A stretch of 54,032 nucleotides of DNA from Planctomycetota bacterium (GTDB lineage Bacteria; Planctomycetota; UBA8108; JACQVS01). The stretch covers positions 1 through 54,032 of the forward strand of contig JANQLS010000016.1 of the NCBI GenBank assembly GCA_028280485.1, in the 5' to 3' direction. Within the stretch, counting starts at the first letter, position 1. Each line of letters opens with the position of its first letter. Shown here piece by piece: positions 26,642 through 36,227 of the stretch. Position numbers and translations under genes: made by a program. Under the pieces are notes generated by a model. That model was given only the letters and a program-made list of their open reading frames with translations. It ran no database searches and was not told the origin of the DNA.

Positions 26642-27637
26642 CTAAACGCCATAACTCGAACAATTTTCTACGGAACTCGTAGGGCTATAGCCGGCATTCT
26701 TGAGCGCTGACCGAAGGAGCTCCAAAGTTTGTTTGTGGCCTTCGATCGCTTGTTTTTCCCCGATTTCACGACCACGTTTCCCTGGGACTTCGATATGGAG
26801 GAGCACATCGGCTACGGTGAGTCGGTCTCGAATCGAGACGATGAGCTCATCCAAATCGATGATGCCCTTCTTATCGCTCCCGAAGTGGAATGTTTCTTGG
26901 AATTTATCATCGGTATTCTTGAGATGGATTTCATGGATTCGGTCGGGAAATTCATCAAACCATGCGTTGAAATCGCGATCTCGAGGATCGGCGCTCTCGT
27001 CTTCACTGATCCCGTGCCCCGTATCGTAACAGACCCCTACCGGAACAGTCGTGCCGGGATTTTCCTCGTGGTGCTTGTCTAAGATTTCTAGCATCGAACG
27101 CGTGTCTTCGATGGTCGAGCAACCTTCGCGATAGGCTGCAGCCATTTCGATCATCATGCCTTCGAGACGCAAACGCTTCGCATCGGCTTGCCAGCGTTTC
27201 CAGATCCTCATCGAAGCATCGAAGAGTGACTGGAAGCGTTCCGGATCCTCAGCTAACTCTTTATTCATAGTAAAGGGAGAAGCTGATCCATAGCGAGCTC
27301 GGTAACAAGAAGCCATTTCGAGAACGGATAAACCTACTCGATAAGCACTTTCCCGAATTTGAGGATCGGGATGGGCGATGGCTCCCATGTCGCGGTAAAA
27401 GGTCAAAACGCTTTCGATTGTGACCCCAATCCGTTTCGCGTAATCCGCGATTTCCCAGTGGTAATTTCGAAAGGCCTCGGGGGAAGTTTGGTAGAAAATG
27501 GGGCCAAAATCGATGTCGGGTACTGCTTCGACGTGACTGAGACCAAATTCTGTTTTTGCTATTTCTATGGCTCGTTTTTGCCCGTAGACAAACTTGGCAA
27601 AATTGAGATTCACCCCGACTTTAATTTCCGGTGGCAT
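26642..27637 (-). CDS. Sugar isomerase/epimerase-like TIM-barrel protein
   Basis: A 331-residue protein with the xylose isomerase-like TIM-barrel fold (AP endonuclease 2 superfamily). Metal-site segments are visible: MMIEMAAAYREG with the first Glu, GVCYDTGHG with Asp and His, HEIHLKNTDD with His, and LLHIEVPGKRGRE with the last Glu. VGVNLNFAKFVYG is the first barrel strand. There is no signal peptide, so it acts in the cytoplasm. It likely interconverts a sugar, keto-sugar or polyol phosphate; the exact substrate cannot be told from the sequence. It is alone on the minus strand, with a 137-nt gap to the Lnt-like gene upstream. Confidence 0.8.
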   Translation of the reverse strand: MPPEIKVGVNLNFAKFVYGQKRAIEIAKTEFGLSHVEAVPDIDFGPIFYQTSPEAFRNYHWEIADYAKRIGVTIESVLTFYRDMGAIAHPDPQIRESAYRVGLSVLEMASCYRARYGSASPFTMNKELAEDPERFQSLFDASMRIWKRWQADAKRLRLEGMMIEMAAAYREGCSTIEDTRSMLEILDKHHEENPGTTVPVGVCYDTGHGISEDESADPRDRDFNAWFDEFPDRIHEIHLKNTDDKFQETFHFGSDKKGIIDLDELIVSIRDRLTVADVLLHIEVPGKRGREIGEKQAIEGHKQTLELLRSALKNAGYSPTSSVENCSSYGV

Positions 27638-27774
27638 GACAAAAAAACTCCGATATTTGATCGTCGAAACAAGCGGAGAGCTAGGGATTGAGATCTAGCT
27701 CTGTTCATAGGGAAGAGAGCCTATGCTAACCGATTTTCTAGCCTCAGGGTATCGCTCGATCGAATTTCTTCTGC

Positions 27775-29280
27775 TTATTGTGGGGTTGCTCGATCGGTGA
27801 GGGGCAAATCGATCCAAAGAGATGCTTCGACACTTCGGGAGAGCAAGATTTTAGTTTCTCCCTTGGGGTTCGCCAAGGCGACAACTCCGGAGGTATTTTG
27901 AACTAATAGAAGAGGCGTGCGGTGTCGAATTGCTAACAGGGTGATCGGAGTCAGGAGGTCGCGTTGTCGGAGGGTTAGCGCGGAGTTAGGAGGGAGCCCT
28001 TCTCCATTAAAAGTGGGTTGAGGAATCGACAGGATAATGGCTTTGGGGCGCTCCCGGCGAATTAAGTCTTCTATTCTTTGAGGAGAGATACGCTTCGCAT
28101 CTAAAAACGAGACCAGATGATTAGACGGGCTGGATGGGAGGTCAATCGAGAGAGAGTTTTTCGACTGCTTTCGGATATTTTGAGGGCTAATACTTACGTT
28201 TTTAGGGGAAAACAAGGTGAACGAGAAGGCCGAAAGCTGAAATGTCTGCTGTTGAGAGTCGCTGCCTTCAACGGGTGAGATCTGGGAGTCGTTGGTCTCT
28301 TCGCGAGGACTCTGCTCTCTCGAACTCAACAGGAGAAAGGCTTGGTTTTCTTTAGCGCTTTCTTGACGGTGGGCTTCCGTCAATTCTTTAAAGTAATCAG
28401 AAGCTTCCTCCTCGGATTCGAAAACTTCTTTGATGATCCCGATGTCGATGGTGGAGGAAGAAAAGGATTCTACTTTGTAGTTTCCTCCCATCACATTCAG
28501 GCTGGCTAAAGCCAAAAGGGTGAGAGTTAAGGGCGCCCAACGTAAAAATTGTGATTCGATATTGAATACACCCAGGATCGCTAAGTTGATGGCGGTGATG
28601 AGAAGGGTCATCCCCGACCAACCCAGAAAACTGAGACACTGAATTAAATCTCCCTCAAGCGGAATCGCCCACCACAATCCTTTCCACGAACTGTCGAATA
28701 AAAGACGCAGTACGGTATCGAGAATGGGGATGAGAATGAGTGTTAACAAGATGCCTGAAGCTTTGGGGTGGATTGCTTTGATGGGATTTGAAGCTAAGCC
28801 GACACCGATTCCTACGAAGCTGAAGAGAGTGGCCGTCAATACGGTGGTGGCGAGCCAATTAAAAAACTTGGCTTCAACACCGTAGAGAACTAAATCTTGT
28901 AAGCTGATAGCCCCTTGAAATAAAAATCCCACGAGGAAGCTGGTTGAGGCTTGCCACCTCAATGCTCCGGTGGCATTCAACAAGGCTTGGAACCAAGGCA
29001 CCAATGCCACCCAGATCAATGGATGCTTTTCGCCTTCGATTGCCAAAAAAAGACAAAATCCTGAAAGAAGACCACAAAAAATCTGCAAGCCTGGGCCCCC
29101 GGGCATCGTCATATATGCTTTCGATCGAAGAACTCTTTTCTCATTTGTTTTTGAATTTAAATCTGATTGCGTTGCAGAGGGATTGCTATTCTGAGGAGGC
29201 TGTGGCGCGGGGGGCTGTGCTGAAGAAGATTGGGCCGAAGAAGATTGGGGTGAAAAAAGATCTTTTTGATTCTTATCCAT
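27775..29280 (-). CDS. Divergent Lnt-like membrane protein, probably lacking the catalytic triad
   Basis: A 501-residue protein. After a Gln/Pro/Ser-rich cytoplasmic start, about seven membrane helices span residues 60-270. The layout resembles apolipoprotein N-acyltransferase: FLAIEGEKHPLIWVALVPW near the start, LSFLGWSGMTLLITAINLAI near helix 6, then an extracytoplasmic domain ending in RHRTPLLLVQNTSGVVAL and a GET turn, as in the nitrilase-like part of Lnt. The nitrilase Glu-Lys-Cys triad is not recognisable. The segment where the family has a WPE-type motif reads LLLSSREQSP, and the expected Cys block is replaced by Ser-rich sequence; I see no cysteine at all in the last 250 residues. It is probably inactive or repurposed. 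The call rests on topology and scattered motifs. Confidence 0.55.
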   Translation of the reverse strand: MDKNQKDLFSPQSSSAQSSSAQPPAPQPPQNSNPSATQSDLNSKTNEKRVLRSKAYMTMPGGPGLQIFCGLLSGFCLFLAIEGEKHPLIWVALVPWFQALLNATGALRWQASTSFLVGFLFQGAISLQDLVLYGVEAKFFNWLATTVLTATLFSFVGIGVGLASNPIKAIHPKASGILLTLILIPILDTVLRLLFDSSWKGLWWAIPLEGDLIQCLSFLGWSGMTLLITAINLAILGVFNIESQFLRWAPLTLTLLALASLNVMGGNYKVESFSSSTIDIGIIKEVFESEEEASDYFKELTEAHRQESAKENQAFLLLSSREQSPREETNDSQISPVEGSDSQQQTFQLSAFSFTLFSPKNVSISPQNIRKQSKNSLSIDLPSSPSNHLVSFLDAKRISPQRIEDLIRRERPKAIILSIPQPTFNGEGLPPNSALTLRQRDLLTPITLLAIRHRTPLLLVQNTSGVVALANPKGETKILLSRSVEASLWIDLPLTDRATPQ

Positions 29281-29419
29281 TTGAGAGGTCTTCGAGCGAA
29301 AATGTGTTTTATGCTGTAAAATAAGATGTTTACGAATTAGGTATTGGATTCTGAGATTCTTACAGAACCTTTCTGAGAATCTGCCTAAAGCTTTTAAATC
29401 TTCTTAGATTGAACCGAGC

Positions 29420-29617
29420 GATTAGTTTCTGTTGAAACAAGCCCCTTCGGGCCTTGATTCAACCGTTCCAGCAAATCTCCGATTTGCTTTTACTCCGCTA
29501 AACATAGGGTCTTCGCCCCTACGCAGTAATAATGGAATAAAGACCTAGGGTCTTTATTCATGGCTGAGTTGATCCCAACTCGGCTTAGCTCCTGTTGAAT
29601 AAACAGGAGCTAATTAG
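29420..29617 (+). repeat. Multi-hairpin repeat, copy D
   Basis: Same stem order as copy A: GTTGAAACAAGCCCC with GGGCCTTGATTCAAC, GCAAATC/GATTTGC, TAGGG/CCCTA, TAAAGACC/GGTCTTTA, GCTGAGTTG/CAACTCGGC, and TTAGCTCCTGTT/AACAGGAGCTAA. It lies between divergent genes, so it cannot be the terminator of either. The centre from GCAAATC to the GAGTTG stem is almost identical to copy A. Confidence 0.85.
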
Positions 29618-29816
29618 ATCAAATATCGATAATCTCAGAGATCATGAAATAATATTTTAACGTGCCAGAAGGCCGCACGCAGAGTGTACAGGCTACAAAA
29701 TTGAATAAAATGGGTGTAGAATAGGTCGAATATAAGATCATCTGATCTAGAGGTGCTGAAGGCACTATTCTGATACTGTTTTAAAACTTTAATCCCCAAA
29801 CACGGACCACCGCGCA

Positions 29817-31178
29817 ATGAGTAATAAAACGACTCAACTTAACCGTCGTTCATTCCTTAAGACTTCCATCGCCGCCACCGCAGCGGCCAGTACCTTTAGT
29901 ATTCATTCTGCTACTGCCGGTGAGTCTAAAGATAAAGTCAATCTGGCGATCATCGGTTGTAACAACCGGGGCCGAAGAATTGGTCAAGAAGCGATCAACA
30001 CGGGTATGGCTAATGTGGTCGCTCTCTGTGATGTGAATCCGGCTCACGCGGCGCGATTTAAAGAGAAACATCCAGACGCAAAGGTCTATGACGATTTCCG
30101 AAAAATGTTCGACGAAATGGGTGACAAGCTCGATGCTTGTACCGTTGGAACTCCGGATCACTCTCACTTTCCAATTTCGATGCGTGCGATCAAAGAAGGC
30201 GTCGCAGCCTATGTTGAAAAACCCCTCGCCCATACCTTTGAAGAGTGCGAACTTCTGATCGAAGCTGAAAAGAAACACAAGGGTATTTGCCAAATGGGTA
30301 ACCAGGGGCACTCATCCTCACAACGCATGCAGTTCAAGACTTGGGTCGAAAAGGGAATCATTAAAAATGTTCGCCGAGTGGACGCCTGTATGAATAAAGG
30401 TCGTCGTTGGCATCCTTGGGGTAATGTGCAAGGCTATCCTGCTGCCGATCCCATGCCAAAAGGAATGAACTGGGACGTTTGGGCCGGCACTGCACCCTTA
30501 CGCGAATACAGTAAACGTCTCGACGGAGGAAATTGGCGCGGTTGGTACGATTACGGTAACGGCGCGTTCGGAGACTGGGGACCTCACACCTTAGATACCA
30601 TCCATCGCTTCTTGGAATTGGGCTTACCTTACGAGGTTAAAGCCAATAAGCTCGAAGGCCCAAATAAGTTCATCTTCCCGATGGCAACCACCATCGAATT
30701 TAAATTTGCTGAACGCGGACCTGGAATGCCCGCCATGTCGATCAATTGGTACGACGGGGTCAAGAACAGGCCTCCAAGTCCAAAAGAGTTTAAAAAAGGT
30801 CAGAAGATGCCGGCTTGTGGCAAAGCGATTTATAGCGATGATTTGACCTTCATCGGTGGAACTCACAGTGGGAAATTGAGCGTTCTCTCGGATTCCGATA
30901 TCAAAAATGATTTACCGAAGATCCCAGCTGGAAAAACAAATCAAAACCACATGAAAAACTTCATGCTCGCTGCGATGGGTAAAGAAGAGTGCAATTCAAA
31001 GTTCGCTGTTTCCGGCCCGCTCACCCAAGTCTTCATGCTCGGTTGTATCGCTCAGCGCCTCGGGGGAACCTTGAAGTTCGACGCCAAAAAACAAGAGATC
31101 ACCAATAATAAGTACGCCAACAAACTTCTAAAGGGGCATGCTCCTCGTAAAGGTTGGGAAGAGTACTATAAAGTTTAA
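29817..31178 (+). CDS. Tat-exported Gfo/Idh/MocA-family oxidoreductase
   Basis: A 453-residue NAD(P)-dependent sugar oxidoreductase-like protein. The N-terminus has a Tat signal (NRRSFLKTS followed by an alanine-rich stretch). The Rossmann fold begins with VNLAIIGCNNRGRRIG, and EKPLAHTFEECELLI is the typical EKP block with the catalytic-region lysine. The substrate-side motif DWGPHTLDTIHRFL follows. As in many planctomycete homologues, the protein is probably exported already carrying its cofactor. The substrate is likely a sugar or sugar derivative. It is a single gene with no recognisable ribosome binding site; the start is chosen because the Tat motif follows it directly. Confidence 0.9.
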   Translation: MSNKTTQLNRRSFLKTSIAATAAASTFSIHSATAGESKDKVNLAIIGCNNRGRRIGQEAINTGMANVVALCDVNPAHAARFKEKHPDAKVYDDFRKMFDEMGDKLDACTVGTPDHSHFPISMRAIKEGVAAYVEKPLAHTFEECELLIEAEKKHKGICQMGNQGHSSSQRMQFKTWVEKGIIKNVRRVDACMNKGRRWHPWGNVQGYPAADPMPKGMNWDVWAGTAPLREYSKRLDGGNWRGWYDYGNGAFGDWGPHTLDTIHRFLELGLPYEVKANKLEGPNKFIFPMATTIEFKFAERGPGMPAMSINWYDGVKNRPPSPKEFKKGQKMPACGKAIYSDDLTFIGGTHSGKLSVLSDSDIKNDLPKIPAGKTNQNHMKNFMLAAMGKEECNSKFAVSGPLTQVFMLGCIAQRLGGTLKFDAKKQEITNNKYANKLLKGHAPRKGWEEYYKV

Positions 31179-31203
31179 GATTTCCTTTCAATATGAATAG
31201 CAT

Positions 31204-31264
31204 TTAACTAGCTCGAAGCGTTAGCGAAGGATTCTTCCCCTCGCTAACGCTTCGAGCTAGTTAA
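31204..31264. repeat. REP-like palindrome, TTAACTAGC family
   Basis: A perfect 24-bp inverted repeat (TTAACTAGCTCGAAGCGTTA plus GCGA, and its mirror) with a 13-nt spacer. It lies between the 3' ends of convergent genes and may act as a bidirectional transcription stop. Related to 26486-26561 and 51069-51096. Confidence 0.85.
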
Positions 31265-31381
31265 GGGAGATTGATAGGTGGGAAATGGCATAGACTTTCC
31301 AACCAACCCACGGGCATTAAACTCTTCATTCTCTTGTCCTGTAAGGGCGAAATAACATTTAATTGATCCGCTCTCGCCCAT

Positions 31382-32020
31382 TTACTTCCGCTTATCCACT
31401 TCAATTTTAATAAACTCCGGAAGGTAACCAGGTGTACAATTCTTCGGAACCACCTCGTCTTTATAAAGCCCAACCTTCTTACCCAATTTAATACACCGCG
31501 CTCGGAGTTTCGATTCATACACCCCGATCCAACCACAACAGAAATTCATCGCCCATTGAACTTCAGGCTCCTCATCGGCCAATTTCGCTTCAGCCGATTC
31601 CAATAATTCTTTACTGTTAGGCTGAATCTTACCCATCCATCGCAAGCGAGCCTGATGGTACCAGTACAAACGTCGAAGAACAGGCGAAGGATTCTCTTCC
31701 CAGGTTTCCATCAAAGCGACGAGTTTCTTATCCTTCGTCAACTGATTAGCCAAGAGCCATTCACTGACATGATTCCGCTCTGTCTCATCTTGCTTCATCA
31801 AATCTGCAGCGAGGCCCTCCACAACATCTTCAGTTAAAAGTTTCTTATCGAAGATAAGAGTCGCGAGAAGCCGAGGATTTAGATCTCCCGTCGACCAGAG
31901 CTCCAAGGCGAGATCGTGATCTTTCTTGATCTCTTTTCCGTGTTTCTTAAGGTCACTTCGTTTGGGTTCATTCTTTTTGAATTCGGTGATGAGTTTTTTA
32001 GCTTTGGCGGAAAGTGCCAT
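31382..32020 (-). CDS. DNA alkylation repair (AlkD-like) HEAT protein
   Basis: A 212-residue all-helical protein of the AlkD-like family, whose members remove alkylated bases through a HEAT-repeat solenoid. Recognisable blocks are DHDLALELWSTGDLNPRLLA, HVSEWLLANQLTK, and the C-terminal VQWAMNFCCGWIGVYESKLR followed by LGKKVGLYKD and CTPGYLPEFI. These phrases are typical of the short bacterial subgroup. Glycosylase activity is not proven for this subgroup. A good ribosome binding site (GAGGAG) precedes the ATG. Cytoplasmic, single gene, convergent with the oxidoreductase across a REP-like palindrome. Confidence 0.8.
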   Translation of the reverse strand: MALSAKAKKLITEFKKNEPKRSDLKKHGKEIKKDHDLALELWSTGDLNPRLLATLIFDKKLLTEDVVEGLAADLMKQDETERNHVSEWLLANQLTKDKKLVALMETWEENPSPVLRRLYWYHQARLRWMGKIQPNSKELLESAEAKLADEEPEVQWAMNFCCGWIGVYESKLRARCIKLGKKVGLYKDEVVPKNCTPGYLPEFIKIEVDKRK

Positions 32021-32137
32021 GTGTATTGTCTCCTCTAAAGGAATTGGTGGATTCAGATTTTATTAGTAAATATTTTGCAGAAATAAATTCTATTAACATT
32101 CAAAATATTATTTTCAGGCGGCTCTTCAAATAAAAAC

Positions 32138-34078
32138 TCACTTCACCTCCACAATCATATCAAACCGCTCCCCGTAACGCCTACCATCCAGCGTCGTATC
32201 AAAAGCTACGATGTAGACTCCGGGTTTTGTTCCGACCTCTACCATCAATTCGAACGGAAAAGACTTTCGTTCTTTAGATTTTAATTCACCTTCGATGAGT
32301 GGAGAAAGTGCGATCAAGCCGGGAGAGGTGTGAGCTTTGATTCGATGTTTTTGCGTACGATCATGAAAATTTCGTATGTGCAGATCGACGGAACGTTTTT
32401 CACCTCTTTTAATGGTTACTCTTTTAGGTTCCGCTCTCACCCAAAAGGGATCGAACCACTTCTTGTATTCTTTTTCTGAGCTGACGGCTACAAACGCATC
32501 GCGCATATTGTAGGCCCATTTTCGGTATCTTTGGATCAATGCCGCTGGTTTATCCATGACAAAGCAGTGGCTACCAACGATGAGATCAGGTTGAATGCGG
32601 TTGAGGTATTCAGCGCCATAAATATATCCCTCTTCCAAAATGGCGCTGTTGTGAGCAACCACACATTCATTGCCATTCTCTGCTGGGTTCTCGGGATCCG
32701 CAAAAATGTTGTCTCCGGTAAAGACGACCTTTTTGCCGTCAATTTCTCCTCTCATGGCTAAAGCGAACTCTGTTTGCCCCGGCATCCAATCGATGGTGAA
32801 CTTGTAACCTTCCCATTCGAAGGATTCTCCCGACTTAAACAATCGGTCAAATTTGATGCGATCCGTTCCATTTCCGTAAGATTGAATGGGGGCTGAGTAA
32901 TCAAAATCTTCAGGGCGCTCACAAACGGGAGCCATTCGATCTAATCCCCAAACTGGAACACCCCGTGATTTCTTTAGATGTTCAGCTTCTAAGAAATGAT
33001 CACCGTGCATGTGGGTGACGATCAGCGCATCAATTTTTTTGAGACCCAGTCGTTTCTCCATCTGCTGGAGTTTCTCGTCGAGAAAATCCCGTCTCATCAA
33101 TCCACAATCAACCATCAAGGCTCGCCCACTATCCGCGAGGATCAAATTGAAATTCACTCCGAGATCCGGTCCGCGAAACTTATAGATATGAGGAGTCACT
33201 TGCCAAACGTGGGGGACTTTAGAAGGACGTGCCACTTTGTTCTGGGTTGCGTGTGCGAATTTAGAAACGCTGTACCCCCGTACTAATAGGCCCTCTAAGT
33301 GTCGAAGTTTTTTTTGATACTCTTTTAACTGCTCTTCCACGTTACTAATCGCCGGCCCTTGAGAAGGTAGAAGCCACTTCGGTTGAAATCCCTGGATGAG
33401 ACCCGCAGAATTTACCGTGGCATAAACTCCTTTACCGAATCCGTAATCCCATTCATGATCATACCAAGTGTGCATTCGAGCGCCGTCCATGATGAGATCT
33501 CCCGTAAAGGCAAACCATTCACCCTTTCGTTTTAGGCAGTAAGACATCGCACCGGGGCTATTACCCTTAGTTTCAATGCACCAGATTTCGTGTTGCTTCC
33601 ACTTCAACACGTCCATCTTTTTAAACGTACGGTCAAGTTTGATGGCTTGAATCGGGGGGCGAACATAACTGGATCCATGAATGGTGAACGGATCACCTAA
33701 ACGAACCTTCATTCTTCGGAAGTTCGTGGGATTCTCAAACAAAGCACGTTCGGCAGCAGGAGCCGCGATTTTGGTTCCCATGCCTTGGAGTCGAGGGGCT
33801 CCTTGGCACTGTTCACGGTGATGATGGGTAAAAAGCACCCATTCGACCTTATCAACTCCTATCTTCTTCAGGTGATCTAAAATACTACCATCTCCAAAGT
33901 CGATCAATATGGCGGTGTTGCCTTCCCTGATGACGTAGACATTACAGGTGTCGGTCCAAACAAAGAGATCGGGGAAATCCTTGGGATCAGGTTGGATGAA
34001 GGTCTTTGGAGGGGCGGCCACTATTGGCACAAATGAAAGGAGGAGTTGAAACAAACTCAGTAGGAAAAGGGATCGCAT
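32138..34078 (-). CDS. Exported tandem metallo-beta-lactamase-fold protein
   Basis: Two metallo-beta-lactamase domains in one chain, about 646 residues. The first (about 25-270) has THHHREQC near residue 87, where the usual HxHxDH is altered: the Asp-His pair is Arg-Glu. ILIDFGDGS and FTGDLIMDG are its other motifs. The second (about 295-540) has the canonical THMHGDH near 356, FTGDNIF and GSHCFV, so it should bind two metals. A C-terminal beta domain (about 550-646) follows. The start at 34078 is preferred over 34099 because GGAAG lies about 10 nt upstream and MRSLFLLSLFQLLL...VAA is a clean signal peptide. The substrate is unknown. The first domain may have become structural or regulatory. 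Confidence 0.85.
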   Translation of the reverse strand: MRSLFLLSLFQLLLSFVPIVAAPPKTFIQPDPKDFPDLFVWTDTCNVYVIREGNTAILIDFGDGSILDHLKKIGVDKVEWVLFTHHHREQCQGAPRLQGMGTKIAAPAAERALFENPTNFRRMKVRLGDPFTIHGSSYVRPPIQAIKLDRTFKKMDVLKWKQHEIWCIETKGNSPGAMSYCLKRKGEWFAFTGDLIMDGARMHTWYDHEWDYGFGKGVYATVNSAGLIQGFQPKWLLPSQGPAISNVEEQLKEYQKKLRHLEGLLVRGYSVSKFAHATQNKVARPSKVPHVWQVTPHIYKFRGPDLGVNFNLILADSGRALMVDCGLMRRDFLDEKLQQMEKRLGLKKIDALIVTHMHGDHFLEAEHLKKSRGVPVWGLDRMAPVCERPEDFDYSAPIQSYGNGTDRIKFDRLFKSGESFEWEGYKFTIDWMPGQTEFALAMRGEIDGKKVVFTGDNIFADPENPAENGNECVVAHNSAILEEGYIYGAEYLNRIQPDLIVGSHCFVMDKPAALIQRYRKWAYNMRDAFVAVSSEKEYKKWFDPFWVRAEPKRVTIKRGEKRSVDLHIRNFHDRTQKHRIKAHTSPGLIALSPLIEGELKSKERKSFPFELMVEVGTKPGVYIVAFDTTLDGRRYGERFDMIVEVK

Positions 34079-34206
34079 GACTAAGCTTCCAGAGAACATA
34101 ATTTCAGAATAAGTATCGAGAGTTCAAATAGAGAGAGATATAATTCTATTTATAAATATTAGGATAATTTGATTTGATTTTAAAATATTTTAGTGGGTAG
34201 ATATCT

Positions 34207-34743
34207 ATGAAAATCTTCTCAATAGCTCATCTCTACATTCTTTTTGTTTTATTTGGATGTAATTCAATTCCGGAGCAAGCTTTCTTTCAAACTCAAGAAG
34301 AGTCCATTTGTGATGAGATAGATTCCGTTCTCCATCAAGTGGACGCTTTTCCAACTCTTGAAATTGAATTGGATGGGGAACGCTATACTGGAAACGTGAG
34401 GGGCTTGCATACATTTTATACGGGTCCAGAATTACATTGCGAAGAGAGAATGAAGATCGAGAAGAAGGATTATAAGAACCTCTTCACTTTCAATTCCGTC
34501 GCCGTCTTTTCTGGGAGACTCTCAGATACGTTCATAGATAATAAAAGGTTTTTGTATCTCTACACTCAAAAGCCTGAAAAAGAGGGGCGACCTCATACCT
34601 CCGGTCTTCTGATTTCAAAAGAACCCATTAAATTGACTCCACCAGAGTTCAGTAAAAAAATAGCCGAATCCAGCTATTTAAAGGCCAACCCTGAATCCCA
34701 TTCTTTGATTGAACATATTTATTTCCGACAATATGACGGTTGA
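34207..34743 (+). CDS. Small lipoprotein, unknown function
   Basis: A 178-residue protein with an N-terminal hydrophobic segment ending in LFGC (lipobox, Cys near 18), so it is likely a lipoprotein. The remainder has no motif I recognise; it contains a conserved-looking TYTG-like strand region (RYTGNVRGLHTFYTGPE) and is probably a small beta domain. It diverges from the metallo-beta-lactamase gene and precedes a SASA gene by 182 nt. The ATG at 34207 is the first in frame. Confidence 0.65.
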   Translation: MKIFSIAHLYILFVLFGCNSIPEQAFFQTQEESICDEIDSVLHQVDAFPTLEIELDGERYTGNVRGLHTFYTGPELHCEERMKIEKKDYKNLFTFNSVAVFSGRLSDTFIDNKRFLYLYTQKPEKEGRPHTSGLLISKEPIKLTPPEFSKKIAESSYLKANPESHSLIEHIYFRQYDG

Positions 34744-34925
34744 ATTCTTGAATAAAGCAGAGCTCCTCCAAAATATGATGGTCACCTTTTTCTCGTGAAT
34801 TGACTGCTTTTTGACTAAGTTTTTTGAGTTCCCTCCAATTACAATGAGAGCTGTTCGCGATTGGCGCAAGCGCGTAAAGAATTGAGCGTTTAAACGCTTT
34901 ACCATGATTTTGTACGAGAAAGAAA

Positions 34926-36149
34926 ATGAACACTCACCGAATTAAGAAAACTTCTTTGTTGTTATTAGCTCTATCCATCTTCCCCCTTTCCGGAACAGCT
35001 TTGGCCAAGGAAAAGCTAAAAATATTTATCCTCGCCGGGCAGTCCAATACTGTGGGGCACGCGAATTCTCATACCATCGCGACCTTGTATCAATCTGGCT
35101 CTGATCGAGATAATGAACTCGCCAAAATGGTATTTAAGAAAGACAGTGGTCTCTCTGCGAAGGTTTTGATGGATCAGTTAGCTCATGCGCAAAAAATCGA
35201 TGAGCTCACGGGGGGGATCTCCAATGACAAGATTAAGAAGATGAAGGATGGGCCTGAGAAAATTGCACTTGAAGCGAAAGTTAAAAAACTCAAAAAGGTG
35301 CATGAGACCTATAAGAAAAAAGTTTCAGAGTCTGTAGTCATTTCCGACCGCGTCTATATCAACTCGATCGCCGACGGAAATAGGAGATCGGGTAAACTCA
35401 GCTTCGGTTACGGTGGAAACAAAAACAAAATTGGTCCCGAGCTAGGTTTTGGTCTCTCTATTGCCAAGAAAGTCAAAGGTCCAATCCTCCTCATTAAAAC
35501 TTCCTGGGGCGGAAAATCGATCAACTACGATTTCCGCCCGCCATCCGCAGGTGAATACCCTCTAAATGAAAAACAAAAAAATGGGGGGAAAGCTGAACAG
35601 ATCAAAATGAATGCTGGTCTTTTCTGGCGGAAGATGCAGGAATCGATCCGTAATGTGCTCGCCAATTTGAAAGACAATCATCCCGCCTACGACCCCAAGG
35701 TTGGGCATGAGATCTCTGGCTTCGTCTGGTTCCAAGGATTTAATGATCAGTTCTCACCTGAGTTTCGTAATAATTACAAAGATGTGATGATCCATTTCAT
35801 CAACGATTTCCGAAGTGAGTATAAAGTCCCTTCGATGCCCTTTGTTATCGGCGTATTAGGAACGGGTAGAACCAAAGAGAACGTAGATAAAAACGCAGTA
35901 TCCCAAGGTCAGAGAGCAGCCGCCAAAGAGCTCGGGCTAAAAGGGAACGTTTTATCCGTTGAGAGTTACGAAGATTATTCCAACTTCTCTCACAGTGTTT
36001 TCACTAAAGGTTGGCCGAAAGTTTACCATCAGTGGGACACGGTGGGCAGTGATCGTCCTTATCACTATTTAGGGAGTGGAGCCTTCTTCGTTCGTCTCGG
36101 GGATTCGTTTGCAAATGCGATGGGTAAAATCATCGCGAATAAGAAGTGA
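34926..36149 (+). CDS. Secreted SASA-family protein (second copy)
   Basis: A 407-residue paralogue of the protein at 2849. It has a signal peptide (LLLLALSIFPLSGTALA), the nucleophile block IFILAGQSNTVG near residue 40, GPELGFGLSIA, LLIKTSWGGKS and GFVWFQGFND. A charged helical insert (about residues 70-145) differs in position from the insert in the other copy. HYLGSGAFFVRLGD near the C-terminus corresponds to HYYGSPWFFAQ in the paralogue. It is probably an exported esterase acting on acetylated sugars; the substrate is not known. A 12-bp hairpin follows the stop. Confidence 0.85.
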   Translation: MNTHRIKKTSLLLLALSIFPLSGTALAKEKLKIFILAGQSNTVGHANSHTIATLYQSGSDRDNELAKMVFKKDSGLSAKVLMDQLAHAQKIDELTGGISNDKIKKMKDGPEKIALEAKVKKLKKVHETYKKKVSESVVISDRVYINSIADGNRRSGKLSFGYGGNKNKIGPELGFGLSIAKKVKGPILLIKTSWGGKSINYDFRPPSAGEYPLNEKQKNGGKAEQIKMNAGLFWRKMQESIRNVLANLKDNHPAYDPKVGHEISGFVWFQGFNDQFSPEFRNNYKDVMIHFINDFRSEYKVPSMPFVIGVLGTGRTKENVDKNAVSQGQRAAAKELGLKGNVLSVESYEDYSNFSHSVFTKGWPKVYHQWDTVGSDRPYHYLGSGAFFVRLGDSFANAMGKIIANKK

Positions 36150-36157
36150 AATTGAGA

Positions 36158-36191
36158 GGGGAATTGAGACAGGAGACTCTCTCAATTCCCC
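36158..36191. terminator. Stable hairpin after the SASA gene
   Basis: GGGGAATTGAGA pairs perfectly with TCTCAATTCCCC around a 10-nt loop. No T-run follows, so it may protect the 3' end rather than terminate. Confidence 0.5.
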
Positions 36192-36227
36192 GCTTATCTA
36201 AATTGAAATTTTAGAGCTATACGCATC

